Below are positions 7,854 through 15,704 of a DNA stretch of 40,731 nt, piece by piece. The number at the start of each line of letters is the position of its first letter. The first letter of the stretch is position 1. The DNA lies in the NCBI RefSeq assembly GCF_003854275.1, contig NZ_QTQP01000058.1, forward strand, positions 1 to 40,731, written 5' to 3'. The notes beneath the pieces were generated by a model. It was not told the DNA's origin. It did not search any database and worked only from the letters and a program-made list of their open reading frames with translations. The stretch is from Burkholderia sp. Bp8963. GTDB taxonomy: Bacteria; Pseudomonadota; Gammaproteobacteria; Burkholderiales; Burkholderiaceae. A program made the position numbers and the translations under genes.

Positions 7854-8504
7854 ATGATGTCTTCGCGTCCCCAATCGCCCACGCCGGGCAACGGCCAGGC
7901 CGACGAGTGCGTGACGCTCGTGGCCACCGCCTCGCTGCCCACGCGCTACGGCACGTTTACGTCATATGCTTTCCGTGTGTCGGGCAGCGATGCCGAACAT
8001 CTCGCGCTCGTGATGGGCGACGTTGCCGGCGAGCAGTCCGTGCTGACGCGGCTGCATTCCGAATGCCTGACCGGCGACGTGTTCGGCTCGTATCGCTGCG
8101 ACTGCGGCGAGCAGCTGGATCTCGCATTGCGCTACATCGCCGCGGAAGACCGCGGTGTGCTGCTGTACCTGCGCGGTCACGAAGGGCGCGGCATCGGCCT
8201 GAGCAACAAGATTCGCGCGTACGCGCTGCAGGAGCAGGGGCGGGATACCGTCGAAGCGAACCTCGACCTCGGCCTGCCCGACGATGCCCGTGAATACGAT
8301 TCTGCTGCCGCGATCCTGCGCATCCTCGGCGTGACGTCGGTGCGCCTGATGAGCAACAACCCGAAGAAATTCGACACGCTCATGAAGCATGGCATCCCCG
8401 TTTGCGAACGCGTGGCGCTGGCAGTGCCGGTGCGCGAGGAAAACGAACGCTATATCCGCACCAAGCAGACGAAGTTCGGGCATTACTTCGAAGAGAACGA
8501 ATGA
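7854..8504 (+). CDS. ribA: GTP cyclohydrolase II
   Basis: The first committed step of riboflavin synthesis: GTP is opened to 2,5-diamino-6-ribosylamino-4(3H)-pyrimidinone 5'-phosphate, formate and pyrophosphate. This is the 216-residue stand-alone enzyme, without a fused RibB domain. The zinc ligands are visible as Cys71 (CLTGDVFGSY) and Cys82/Cys84 (RCDCGEQL). The GTP-binding and catalytic stretch LYLRGHEGRGIGL follows, and then EANLDLGLPDDAREY. The start is uncertain between ATGs at 7854 and 7857; neither has a clear Shine-Dalgarno, and a TTG at 7842 is less likely. Bcc genomes normally carry another RibA or RibBA elsewhere, so this may be a second copy. I see no FMN riboswitch upstream. 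Confidence 0.94.
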   Translation: MMSSRPQSPTPGNGQADECVTLVATASLPTRYGTFTSYAFRVSGSDAEHLALVMGDVAGEQSVLTRLHSECLTGDVFGSYRCDCGEQLDLALRYIAAEDRGVLLYLRGHEGRGIGLSNKIRAYALQEQGRDTVEANLDLGLPDDAREYDSAAAILRILGVTSVRLMSNNPKKFDTLMKHGIPVCERVALAVPVREENERYIRTKQTKFGHYFEENE

Positions 8505-8576
8505 CGACTTTCGGTGCGCCGGTGTCCGTCGGTTGATAGGCGGACGCGGCGCTTCGATCGTTTCCCGACCACATCG

Positions 8577-8605
8577 GAGCCGGCGCGTCCGGCTCTCGTT
8601 TTTTT
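8577..8605 (+). terminator. Rho-independent terminator of ribA
   Basis: GAGCCGG (8577-8583) and CCGGCTC (8589-8595) form a 7-bp stem with a 5-nt loop, followed after TCG by seven T's (8599-8605). It lies 72 bp after the ribA stop. Confidence 0.85.
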
Positions 8606-8710
8606 GTGCATGTCTTCGTCGCTGACGCGCTCCGGCTCGGTAGCTGTGGGCGCTGTGCTTTGGTTGTTGACCCAATGCTTCGACGCGTTTGGCTGGTCGG
8701 AAGGCTGCTG

Positions 8711-8726
8711 CGTCGACATGTCGACG
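8711..8726. repeat. 16-bp perfect palindrome in the ribA-shc convergent gap
   Basis: CGTCGACATGTCGACG is perfectly self-complementary. It lies in the 266-bp non-coding tail between the ribA terminator and the shc stop. A second small hairpin (GACAGA-AGCCG-TCTGTC, 8765-8781) is nearby. Neither has a T-run. They may stabilise or end the shc transcript, but no function can be shown. Confidence 0.6.
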
Positions 8727-8871
8727 ATTCGCCACTGTCCGTGTCACAGGTAGCATGCCTGACCGACAGAAGCCGTCTGTCGACACATCAGCGCTCCACA
8801 CCTCGGGATAGCAGCCCCCGGGACGCGGCGACATCCACACACCGCCCCGATTCACCACAACGTCCCATCGC

Positions 8872-10908
8872 TCAAGCGATTGCCGGGTCCGCCGCTGCCA
8901 CCGTATCCGGGTTGCGTCCATCGGATAGCGACCGCGCGCCCGCAAGGCGGCGATACCGTGCCAGCGCCCACAACGGGAAGTAGGCCGTGTAGCCGTGATA
9001 CTTGAGGTAGAAGATGCGCGGAAATCCGGGCGCATTGTGCGAGCGGTGCCACCAGAATCCGTCGTCCTGCTGGACCGACAGCAGATAGGCGATGCCGCGC
9101 CGCACGGATTCGGATTCCCAGTCGCCGAACGCCATTTGCGCGAGGAGCGCCCACGCGGTGCAGTTCGACGTGCTCTCGCCGTAGTTGGTCGCGGCGAGAT
9201 GCGGGTCGACGTAGCTGTCGTTCGTCTCGCCCCAGCCGCCATCCGGATGCTGTTGCGCACGAAGCCAGTCGAGCGCCCGCGCAATGTAGGGTTGCGACTT
9301 GTCCTCGCCGGACAGCGCGAGGCCGGCAAGCACGCTCCACGTGCCGTATAGATAGTTCGTGCCCCAACGGCCCCACCAGCTGCCGTCGGGCTGCTGCGTG
9401 CGCTTCACGTACTCGATGCATTGCGCGAGTGCGGCCCGGTCATCCGCGCGCTTCGTGACACCGAAGCACAGCAGTACGCGGCCCGATACGTCCTCGGTCG
9501 GCGGATCGAGCAATGCGCCATGATCGGCGAACGGAATCGCGTTCAAGTAGAGGCGGTCGCAGTCGGCATCGAACGCGGCAAAGCCGCCATTGCGCGATTG
9601 CAGCCCGCGCATCCAGTCGAGTGCGCGCGCCACGCGTTGCGCGTACGGATGGGTGCCGTCTGCGTGCCGATGCGTACGGCCGCGGCGATCGAGCATCGCG
9701 GTTACGACCGCGCTGTCGTCGATGTCCGGATAGTACGGATTCGCATACTGGAATGCCCATCCGCCCGGTTGCGTGTCCGGGTGCGCGTTCTCGGTCCAGT
9801 CGCCGCGCAGGTCGTTCACCTGGCGCGTTGCCAGCCAGTCGTATGCGCGCGCAATGCGTTCGTCGAGCTCGCGCGTGGCGTGCGCGTTCGCACTCGAATC
9901 GGGGGCTGCCACGCCGCGCGCCTGTTCGAGCGCCATCGTGCTCCACGCCGTATCCCACACCGGCGACAGGCACGGCTGGCAATACACGCTGCCATCTGCG
10001 CGCGTCACCAGCAGCTTCTCCAGCGCATCCTCACAGTCGCGCCGCAGTGGATGATCGTCAGGATAGCTGAGCACGGCCATCATCTGATAGCTGTAGACGA
10101 TCGGCGGAAAGATGCCGCCGAGTCCGTCTTCGCCGTTCATGCGCTCCGCGCACCACGCTTCCGCATGGCGGATCGCGCGCTGCCGCAGCCGCTTCGGCAG
10201 CAGCGGCTCGATATGGCGGACCGTGCGGTCAAGCGCGAGAAAGAGCTTGCGCATGCCCCGCGCGGGCGGGAAGTAGTGGCGCTCCTCGTCAGGCGGCGTG
10301 ACGAACAGTTCGCCGATCGATATGTTGCGCGGATTGCTGGCGCGCGCCTTCAGCGAGCATAGTACGAGCAGCGGCACCATCGTCGTGCGGGCCCAGTAGG
10401 CGACCTTGTACATCGAGATCGGCACCCACTTGGGGAACAGCACGAACTCGACGGGCATGAACGGCGCTGCACGCCATGGCACCTGGCCGAACGTCGCGAG
10501 CAGGATGCGCGTGAACACGTTCGACCGGGCTGCGCCGCCGAGCTTCAGGATCGCGTCCCGCGCACGCACCATGTGTGGCGCATGCTCAGGATCACCGGCG
10601 GCCTTGAGCGCGAAATAGGCCTTCACGCTGCATGACACGTCCGGATCGCCGTCGACGTACAGGTCCCATGCGCCATGCGTGTCGAGCCGCTGGATCGAGC
10701 GCAGGTAGCGGGCCATCTTCTCCTGGCGTGCATCGTCGATCTTGTCCATGAAATGCATCATCAGGATGTATTCCGCGGTGATCGTCGCGTCGGATTCGAG
10801 TTCGAAACACCAGCTTCCGTCGGGTTGCTGAAGGTGTGCGAGCGCGTCGCGTCCGCGGGCGATGGCGGCATCGAGCGCGGACCAGGGGGGAAAGATGGGA
10901 TTGTTCAT
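8872..10908 (-). CDS. shc: Squalene-hopene cyclase
   Basis: This 678-residue membrane-associated enzyme cyclises squalene to hopene, the base of hopanoid lipids that stiffen the outer membrane and contribute to polymyxin tolerance in Bcc. The catalytic acid motif DXDD is present as DIDD at residues 395-398. Several QW repeats are visible, for example LQQPDGSWCFE (near 26), QQPDGSWWGRWG and QHPDGGWGETN towards the C-terminus. The ATG at 10908 is chosen because MNNPIFPPWSALDAAIARG matches the usual start. The frame runs on to 11193, but that part is the antisense of the tetR gene. A TATTAT box (10921-10916) would place the transcript start at or beside the ATG, so the mRNA may be nearly leaderless. 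It is divergent from tetR and convergent with ribA. Confidence 0.96.
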   Translation of the reverse strand: MNNPIFPPWSALDAAIARGRDALAHLQQPDGSWCFELESDATITAEYILMMHFMDKIDDARQEKMARYLRSIQRLDTHGAWDLYVDGDPDVSCSVKAYFALKAAGDPEHAPHMVRARDAILKLGGAARSNVFTRILLATFGQVPWRAAPFMPVEFVLFPKWVPISMYKVAYWARTTMVPLLVLCSLKARASNPRNISIGELFVTPPDEERHYFPPARGMRKLFLALDRTVRHIEPLLPKRLRQRAIRHAEAWCAERMNGEDGLGGIFPPIVYSYQMMAVLSYPDDHPLRRDCEDALEKLLVTRADGSVYCQPCLSPVWDTAWSTMALEQARGVAAPDSSANAHATRELDERIARAYDWLATRQVNDLRGDWTENAHPDTQPGGWAFQYANPYYPDIDDSAVVTAMLDRRGRTHRHADGTHPYAQRVARALDWMRGLQSRNGGFAAFDADCDRLYLNAIPFADHGALLDPPTEDVSGRVLLCFGVTKRADDRAALAQCIEYVKRTQQPDGSWWGRWGTNYLYGTWSVLAGLALSGEDKSQPYIARALDWLRAQQHPDGGWGETNDSYVDPHLAATNYGESTSNCTAWALLAQMAFGDWESESVRRGIAYLLSVQQDDGFWWHRSHNAPGFPRIFYLKYHGYTAYFPLWALARYRRLAGARSLSDGRNPDTVAAADPAIA

Positions 10909-10972
10909 GCGGCGGATAATACCATCCGGATGGAATGTTTTACGCGCGCTCGCTGATGCTAAGATCCGCGCT
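10909..10972. promoter_or_regulatory. Divergent shc/tetR promoter region with palindromic operator candidate
   Basis: The 64-bp gap holds the imperfect palindrome ATACCATCCGGATGGAAT (10919-10936), whose central 12 bp CCATCCGGATGG are perfect. It overlaps the possible shc -10 box (TATTAT, 10921-10916, minus strand). It lies next to a possible tetR promoter TTTTAC (10938-10943)-16 bp-TAAGAT (10960-10965). A TetR dimer bound here could block both genes. Both -10 boxes end 7 bp before an ATG. The binding partner is inferred from position. Confidence 0.45.
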
Positions 10973-11737
10973 ATGAAAAAACGCCTCGACCAAGCGCCGC
11001 GCGACGTTGCCGCGAACACCGCACCGACCGCACCGACCGCACCGACCGCACCGACCGCACCGACCAACCCGGCCGACACGCACTCAGCCGAACAACCGTC
11101 GGCGCGGGCGACAACCGCCGCCGGCGTGCGGCGCAAGAAAGCGCCGGAGCAGGTGCGGGCCCAACTGCTCGCGGCGGCCTCGGACATCGCCACGCATCAC
11201 GGCGTGCAGGCGCTGACGCTCGACGCGGTGGCCGAGCGCGCCGGCGTGACGAAGGGGGCGCTGCAGTATCACTTCGCGAACAAGCAAGGCTTGCTGGATG
11301 CGCTCTTCGAGCAGACGGCGGAGCGTTTCAACCGGCAGATGGACGCGCGTATCGCTGCGGATCCTCAGCCAGCCGGGGCGGCAGCGCGCGCTTACGTGCA
11401 AACGATGCTAGACAAGGCAAACCCGGCGGCCAGTACCGACGTGCTGCGTGTCCTGGTGGCGTCGATGGTCAGCGAGCCGGAGACGCGCGAACGCTGGTCG
11501 GTGCCGATCAGCGAATTGAGCCGCCCCGACCCGGTGCCGCTCGAGCAGGCGGCGACGCTGATGATTTGCCGGCTCGCGGCCGACGGGTTGTGGATTTCGG
11601 AACTGCTCGGCAGTCAGGCGCTGCCGCAAGACCTGCGCACGGAAATCATCCGGCAACTGGATCGCATGACCGTCGGCGTGGATCCCGTGGACACGCACGG
11701 ATCGGATGCCGCGGCCCGCGGCCGGAATCGGTGTTGA
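10973..11737 (+). CDS. TetR/AcrR family transcriptional regulator
   Basis: A 254-residue regulator. The helix-turn-helix is at about residues 78-112: LTLDAVAERAGVTKGALQYH, followed by the helix 4 start FANKQGLLDALFEQ. The C-terminal ligand domain (about 120-245) resembles the TetR_C group whose members respond to small hydrophobic molecules, but the ligand cannot be predicted. The first 55 residues are an unusual disordered extension with five Ala-Pro-Thr units encoded by a perfect 9-bp tandem repeat. The ATG at 10973 is taken because the upstream part of the frame lies inside shc. No clear ribosome binding site is present, consistent with a short or absent leader. Divergent placement suggests control of shc and itself. 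Confidence 0.92.
   Translation: MKKRLDQAPRDVAANTAPTAPTAPTAPTAPTNPADTHSAEQPSARATTAAGVRRKKAPEQVRAQLLAAASDIATHHGVQALTLDAVAERAGVTKGALQYHFANKQGLLDALFEQTAERFNRQMDARIAADPQPAGAAARAYVQTMLDKANPAASTDVLRVLVASMVSEPETRERWSVPISELSRPDPVPLEQAATLMICRLAADGLWISELLGSQALPQDLRTEIIRQLDRMTVGVDPVDTHGSDAAARGRNRC
11021..11065 (+). repeat. 9-bp tandem repeat, five perfect copies (GCACCGACC)
   Basis: Five uninterrupted copies of GCACCGACC encode five Ala-Pro-Thr units in the N-terminal tail of the TetR regulator. Copy-number change would keep the frame and only vary linker length. Confidence 0.95.
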
Positions 11738-11871
11738 GCGGGAAGACGCGTATCACCGGCATTCGCATGGGGGCCGATCATAGCGGCGTCCGCTTGATCC
11801 CTTGCTCCATTTGGCACCTCTTCGATACGTCGAAAAAGTGTCAACCTATTTCAGGATGGGTCACAGGCAAT

Positions 11872-11896
11872 AAAAAAGCCCGCTGCTTGAGCGGGC
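11872..11896 (-). terminator. Rho-independent terminator of the cepI-DUF4902 transcript
   Basis: On the minus strand GCCCGCT (11896-11890) pairs with AGCGGGC (11884-11878) around a 5-nt loop, followed by six T's (11877-11872). It lies 53 bp after the DUF4902 stop and faces the end of tetR. Confidence 0.9.
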
Positions 11897-11949
11897 CGAA
11901 TCCATGTGTGGAGACATGGAGGAGACAAACGTAAATTTAAGGGAAAACC

Positions 11950-12750
11950 CTAGAGAATGCAATACCCTGTTGCGTTCCTGCCACGCGCCCGATGTTCGCC
12001 GAACCGCCCTTGCGCGATCGGCAACGCATACTTGTCACGCATTTCCGTCTCGATCCACGCACATGCTTCACGCGCACAGTCGTTGAGCTCGTACCGCGTC
12101 GCATGGCCGTCGATGTCGTAGACGAATCGCACACCGACTTCGTCGTCCGCAAGTTGCCGCTCGAGCTGGTTGAGCTGCAGTTGCGGCGTGTGCCGCTGCG
12201 AGAGCGCGCGCAACTCGTCGAAGTGATACTCGAGCCAGTCCGCGAAGAACAGCGCGTCGCTGCGGCACGGCAGCCGGAATGCCGCGCTGCGCGATGGGCG
12301 CACCGTGCCGTCGGCGCTGCCCGCCGGCAGCGTGGCGGACGCCTGCGCGGCACGCTCGGAGCCGGCCGCCGTTTCGACGACCGGCGCGAGCGGGTGCCGG
12401 ATGTGCCGGTACGGCTCGCGGTCGCGCAGCGCGTGCCACAGCAGCTCGTCGCTCGCGGCACAGGAGGGCTGCATCGTCAGGTCGTGGCGGCCGTCGCCGG
12501 CTGTGGCAATCTCGCGTATCACGAGGCGCAGCGAGCAGAGCGGCTCGTCACCGGCCAGCAGCGTCGCTGCGCGGGGCAGGCCGCTGACGAGCGGTGCCGG
12601 CCCGGATGCCCGGAACACGAGCCCGCGGCGGTCGAGCCAGACGAGCGGCAGCGGTTCCGGAAACGACGGATAGGCGACGGCGATGCGGCTGCTGCTGCCT
12701 GCGGTCGTCAATCCGGGCAACATCGCGTAAAACACCGGTGAGTGGTCCAC
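11950..12750 (-). CDS. DUF4902 protein downstream of cepI (BCAM1871-like quorum-sensing partner)
   Basis: A 266-residue soluble protein of the DUF4902 family with no signal peptide or membrane segment. Recognisable stretches are LPLVWLDRRGLVFRASG near residue 34 and FFADWLEYHFDELRALSQRH near 168. It starts 44 bp after the cepI stop in the same direction, so it is probably transcribed from the cep-box promoter; a terminator follows at 11896. The start is GTG at 12750 with AAGGAG 9 nt upstream. In B. cenocepacia the gene at this position (BCAM1871) is reported to influence AHL signalling and virulence; that is established knowledge of the homologue. The biochemical activity is unknown. Confidence 0.92.
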   Translation of the reverse strand: MDHSPVFYAMLPGLTTAGSSSRIAVAYPSFPEPLPLVWLDRRGLVFRASGPAPLVSGLPRAATLLAGDEPLCSLRLVIREIATAGDGRHDLTMQPSCAASDELLWHALRDREPYRHIRHPLAPVVETAAGSERAAQASATLPAGSADGTVRPSRSAAFRLPCRSDALFFADWLEYHFDELRALSQRHTPQLQLNQLERQLADDEVGVRFVYDIDGHATRYELNDCAREACAWIETEMRDKYALPIAQGRFGEHRARGRNATGYCIL

Positions 12751-12794
12751 GTTGATACTCCTTCATTTACGATTCCGCCCGAGAAACTGCACGC

Positions 12795-13397
12795 TCAGGC
12801 GGTGATGGCTTGCCGGGCACCGGATTCCGGATCGATCCCGAGTGCTGCAAACGTTTGCGGATCAATATCGATCCAGCACGCGACCACCAGTCGACCGTCA
12901 GCCACCTTCGGCGGACCTGCGCGGTGCGCATGCACGCCGATGCGGCGGAACAGGCGCTCCATGCTCGCGAACGTCACGCCGATCAGCTGCCGGGCGCCGA
13001 GTTGCGCCGCGCATTCGACCACTGCCGCCAGCATCGGCCTTACTGCCCATATGTCGCTGTCCGCAGCGTCGCCGGTGGCCGCGAATCGCGACAGTTCCCA
13101 CACCGCGGCCGATTGCGGCAGCGGCATGTCCTCGGCGATCAGTTCCGCGAACAGCGTCATCAACAGGTACGGGCGCGTTGTCGACAGCAGACGCGCGCAT
13201 CCGCACATCTCGCCGCGGCCGTTGCGTGCGAACACGTAGACGGTGTCGTCCCGGTCGAACTGATCATGCTCGCAACACTCGTTCGCCGACGGGAGCGCCC
13301 AGCCGAGCTGTTCGACGAACACGCGGCGCCGGTAGCGCCCGAGATCCGCTGCAAGGTCGTGTGGCAACCGCCCCTCCTCGTGAACGAAGGTTTGCAT
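12795..13397 (-). CDS. cepI: N-acyl-homoserine lactone synthase CepI
   Basis: A 200-residue LuxI-family synthase. From acyl-ACP and S-adenosylmethionine it makes AHL signals, mainly N-octanoyl-homoserine lactone in the Bcc. The invariant LuxI residues are visible: Arg25 (RRRVF), Phe27, Trp33, Asp45 and Asp48, Arg69 (CARL), Glu101, Ser103 and Arg104 (WELSRF). The sequence matches CepI nearly throughout, for example MQTFVHEEGRLPHDLAADLG and LGARQLIGVTFASMERLFRR. The ATG at 13397 is preceded by GAGGA. It is regulated by CepR through the perfect cep box at 13460-13476 and is probably co-transcribed with the DUF4902 gene. A Cys-Cys pair at 41-42 differs from my memory of the B. cenocepacia protein and may be a species marker. 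Confidence 0.97.
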   Translation of the reverse strand: MQTFVHEEGRLPHDLAADLGRYRRRVFVEQLGWALPSANECCEHDQFDRDDTVYVFARNGRGEMCGCARLLSTTRPYLLMTLFAELIAEDMPLPQSAAVWELSRFAATGDAADSDIWAVRPMLAAVVECAAQLGARQLIGVTFASMERLFRRIGVHAHRAGPPKVADGRLVVACWIDIDPQTFAALGIDPESGARQAITA

Positions 13398-13429
13398 GGT
13401 GTCCTCGGGTCTGTGCTTGGTATTCGTGC

Positions 13430-13476
13430 ATTACAGCGTGCGTCCCGAGGCGGTCGTAACTGGTAACTCTTACAGG
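13430..13476 (-). promoter_or_regulatory. cepI promoter with cep (lux-type) box
   Basis: On the minus strand CCTGTAAGAGTTACCAG (13476-13460) is identical, as I recall it, to the experimentally defined cep box of B. cenocepacia cepI. It fits the CTG-N10-CAG lux-box rule. It ends 1 bp before a -35 position TACGAC (13458-13453), with -10 TGTAAT at 13435-13430 and 17-bp spacing. The box sits against -35, the standard place for LuxR-type activation. The cepI ATG is 33 nt from the -10 box. Confidence 0.9.
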
Positions 13477-13605
13477 GTGGCTGGGCAAAATGGCCGATTC
13501 GCGCATGGAATCGGTTTCTTGATCTGCGGGATTGAAAACCGGACGGTTTTTGCTTATAAAGAGCGCCAACGCGGCGCAAACATCAGACGATTGCGCGGCC
13601 GGTTG

Positions 13606-14049
13606 TCACTGGAGCGTCGGCCCGGCATGATAGGCATCGTTGTGCGCGAGCACGGCGGCTGCCACGGCGGCGGGCCAGTCGATGGATGCGAGGTGGGCTG
13701 CGAGGATGGCGGCGGTGCGGGTCATGCCGATGTCGGCACCGGCGGCGTCGACGGCCATCACGTTGCTGCGGACGTCGCCACCGGCGATCACGAATGCGCC
13801 GTACGCGCGTTCGCGGTACCAGTCCCAGCCGACCGTCACGTAAGCGACGCCGGCGAGCGCGGGGCGATGCCACTCGGTGTAGCCCGCGATGCGTGCATCG
13901 ATCGCACTGCTGCGCAGTTCCGCCAGCAGTGACGCGTCGAGGCCGCTCGTGACATGGTCGAGCGCAAGCTCGGCCAGTGCGCTTTCGGACAGACGCACGT
14001 AGCCGTCCGGAGACGGGCCGCGGAAGGGATGCAGCAAAGGTGAAGTCAT
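13606..14049 (-). CDS. RsaM-family quorum-sensing repressor protein (CepM-like, BCAM1869 homologue)
   Basis: A 147-residue soluble protein with the RsaM family pattern: WHRPALAGVAYVTVGWDWYR in the middle, then GGDVRSNVMAVDAAGADIGM, and the C-terminal helix WPAAVAAAVLAHNDAYH. RsaM proteins sit between luxI and luxR genes in Burkholderia and Pseudomonas fuscovaginae and lower AHL production. They have no DNA-binding motif and their mechanism is unresolved. It lies between cepI and cepR, divergent from cepR across 72 bp that contains a candidate lux box. The 208-bp gap to cepI holds the cepI promoter, so it is transcribed separately from cepI. The ribosome binding site is weak. Family assignment rests on sequence pattern and position. 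Confidence 0.9.
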   Translation of the reverse strand: MTSPLLHPFRGPSPDGYVRLSESALAELALDHVTSGLDASLLAELRSSAIDARIAGYTEWHRPALAGVAYVTVGWDWYRERAYGAFVIAGGDVRSNVMAVDAAGADIGMTRTAAILAAHLASIDWPAAVAAAVLAHNDAYHAGPTLQ

Positions 14050-14084
14050 GCGCGGAATGTATCAGGCCGAACCGGCGCTGAAAC

Positions 14085-14100
14085 CTGACAAGTATGACAG
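14085..14100. promoter_or_regulatory. Candidate lux box between rsaM/cepM and cepR
   Basis: CTGACAAGTATGACAG fits CTG-N10-CAG and lies in the 72-bp divergent gap, 21 bp upstream of the cepR ATG and 35 bp from the rsaM start. Its inner bases are less symmetric than those of the cepI box. CepR is known to repress its own gene in B. cenocepacia, and a site this close to the start would suit repression. Binding is inferred. Confidence 0.45.
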
Positions 14101-14121
14101 CGTGACGTTGTCGGAGAACGA

Positions 14122-14841
14122 ATGGAACTGCGCTGGCAGGACGCCTACCATCAATTCAGCGCCGCGGAAGACGAGCAGCAGCTCTTCCAGCGGATCGCTG
14201 CCTATTCGAAGCGCCTCGGCTTCGAATACTGCTGTTACGGGATCCGCGTGCCGCTGCCGGTGTCGAAGCCGGCGGTCGCGATCTTCGACACCTATCCGGA
14301 CGGCTGGATGGAGCATTACCAGGCGCAGAACTACATCGAGATCGATTCGACGGTTCGCGACGGTGCGCTCAGTACCAACATGATCGTCTGGCCGGACGTC
14401 GACAAGATTGCGCCGTGTCCGCTGTGGGAGGATGCGCGCGACCACGGGCTGGCGGTCGGCGTCGCGCAGTCGAGCTGGGCTGCGCGCGGCGCGTTCGGCC
14501 TGTTGAGCATCGCGCGTCACGCCGATCGCCTCACGCCCGCCGAAATCAACATGCTCACGCTGCAGACCAACTGGCTCGCGAACCTGTCGCATTCGCTGAT
14601 GAGCCGCTTCATGGTGCCGAAGCTGGCGCCGGAGGCGAGCGTCATGCTGACCGCGCGCGAACGCGAGGTGCTGTGCTGGACCGCCGAAGGCAAGACGGCG
14701 TGCGAGATCGGCCAGATTCTCGGCATCTCCGAGCGGACCGTGAACTTCCACGTGAACAACATCCTCGAGAAACTCGGCGCGACCAACAAGGTGCAGGCAG
14801 TCGTCAAGGCGATTTCGGCCGGGCTCATCGATACGCCGTGA
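14122..14841 (+). CDS. cepR: AHL-responsive LuxR-type regulator CepR
   Basis: A 239-residue regulator, the same length as B. cenocepacia CepR. The N-terminal autoinducer domain (about 10-165) carries the family residues in YCCYGIRVPLP, Tyr and Asp of YQAQNYIEIDSTVRD, Trp of IVWPD and Gly of ARGAFGLLSI. The C-terminal LuxR HTH (about 173-235) reads LTAREREVLCWTAEGKTACE, GISERTVNFHVNNILEKLGA and NKVQAVVKAISAGLI, with the invariant Glu, Leu and Gly. With octanoyl-HSL it activates cepI through the box at 13460-13476 and controls many virulence and protease genes in the Bcc. The ATG at 14122 follows GGAGA. It is convergent with mgtC, with 18 bp between the stops. Confidence 0.97.
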   Translation: MELRWQDAYHQFSAAEDEQQLFQRIAAYSKRLGFEYCCYGIRVPLPVSKPAVAIFDTYPDGWMEHYQAQNYIEIDSTVRDGALSTNMIVWPDVDKIAPCPLWEDARDHGLAVGVAQSSWAARGAFGLLSIARHADRLTPAEINMLTLQTNWLANLSHSLMSRFMVPKLAPEASVMLTAREREVLCWTAEGKTACEIGQILGISERTVNFHVNNILEKLGATNKVQAVVKAISAGLIDTP

Positions 14842-14859
14842 GCGGTGCTGCGGCGCCGC

Positions 14860-15567
14860 TCACTCCATCAGCGGCTCCGCTTCCTTTGCCGTCCAGCTCA
14901 CGCTGGAGATGCTTTTTTCCATGCTGATGCGGCTCGCGATCTGCTCGAGCTTCGGCTGATCCTTCGGATGCAGCTTCAGCGTCGCGGTGACCTTCAGCCG
15001 GTTCGGCTGGTCGGGCACGTCCTCGCTCGTCAGGCTCTGGAACGACAGCGGTTTCGCATACATCGAATTCGACAGCAGCGTGCGGATGTGCACTTCGTCC
15101 GCTGCGAGGCAGATCACCGTGATCTGGTATTCGCGCACGAGATCCGCATTCGACACGGGCGTCGCGTTGATCGCCTGGCTCACGCCGCGCAGCAGCGTGT
15201 TGGTGAGCAGTACGACGGCGGTCCCCGCGATTGCCGGCACGAAATGCCCCGAGCCGGACAGCACGCCGACCGCGGCCGCGCACCACAGCGTCGCCGCGGT
15301 GTTGATGCCCTGGATCGAACCCTTGTCGCGCATGATCACGCCGCCGCCGAGAAAGCCGACGCCGGACACGACGTACGCGGCGATCTGCGTGACACCGGCC
15401 ACGCCGTTGCCGGTCAGCACGCCGAGCGTGACGAACAGGCACGCGCCGCTCGCGACCAGCGTGATCGTGCGCAGGCCGGCCGTGCGCTGCCGCATCTGGC
15501 GCTCGAGACCGATTGCGACGCCGCAGGCGAACGCGGTGAAAAGACGAATGGCGAAATCGAAAGTCAT
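14860..15567 (-). CDS. mgtC: MgtC/SapB family inner-membrane protein
   Basis: A 235-residue protein with about five N-terminal membrane helices (residues 1-125) and a C-terminal soluble ACT-like domain (about 148-235). Family landmarks are the N-terminal GVAIGLERQMRQRTAGLRT and the conserved segment GVGFLGGGVIMRDKGSIQG followed by INTAATLW. MgtC supports growth in low Mg2+ and inside macrophages in several pathogens, including Burkholderia cenocepacia, where it is needed for intramacrophage survival. The start at 15567 gives a standard N-terminus. A promoter about 250 nt upstream (15824-15853), a candidate leader peptide and two hairpins suggest control within the mRNA leader, as in Salmonella mgtC. 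It is next to cepR in the Bcc generally. Confidence 0.93.
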   Translation of the reverse strand: MTFDFAIRLFTAFACGVAIGLERQMRQRTAGLRTITLVASGACLFVTLGVLTGNGVAGVTQIAAYVVSGVGFLGGGVIMRDKGSIQGINTAATLWCAAAVGVLSGSGHFVPAIAGTAVVLLTNTLLRGVSQAINATPVSNADLVREYQITVICLAADEVHIRTLLSNSMYAKPLSFQSLTSEDVPDQPNRLKVTATLKLHPKDQPKLEQIASRISMEKSISSVSWTAKEAEPLME

Positions 15568-15647
15568 GAGTTGTCCTGCCGTGCAAGGGGCGCATGCGGA
15601 CGGACGTCGGGTCGGCGTCGGGCCGGGGGCGACGCGATGGCCGTCAT

Positions 15648-15668
15648 CGCGCGGTACTGTACCGCGCG
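15648..15668 (-). repeat. Long inverted repeat in the mgtC leader
   Basis: CGCGCGGTAC and GTACCGCGCG are perfect 10-bp arms separated by one base, 80 nt before the mgtC start. In RNA they would form a very stable hairpin. With the second hairpin at 15705-15724 it lies between the candidate leader peptide and mgtC. Confidence 0.7.
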
Positions 15669-15704
15669 AATGCGTGATGTAGTGTGAAACGGGGCGGCGT
15701 GCCG

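Noticed and set aside
10909..11193. Extended N-terminus for squalene-hopene cyclase
   Set aside because: It is the antisense of the TetR tail, with repeated Gly-Ala-Val from the same 9-bp repeat; the family start is at 10908.
13396..13932. Plus-strand frame of 178 codons over the cepI promoter and rsaM gene
   Set aside because: It covers the cep box and is antisense to a well-supported rsaM gene; Gly/Asp-rich and without family features.
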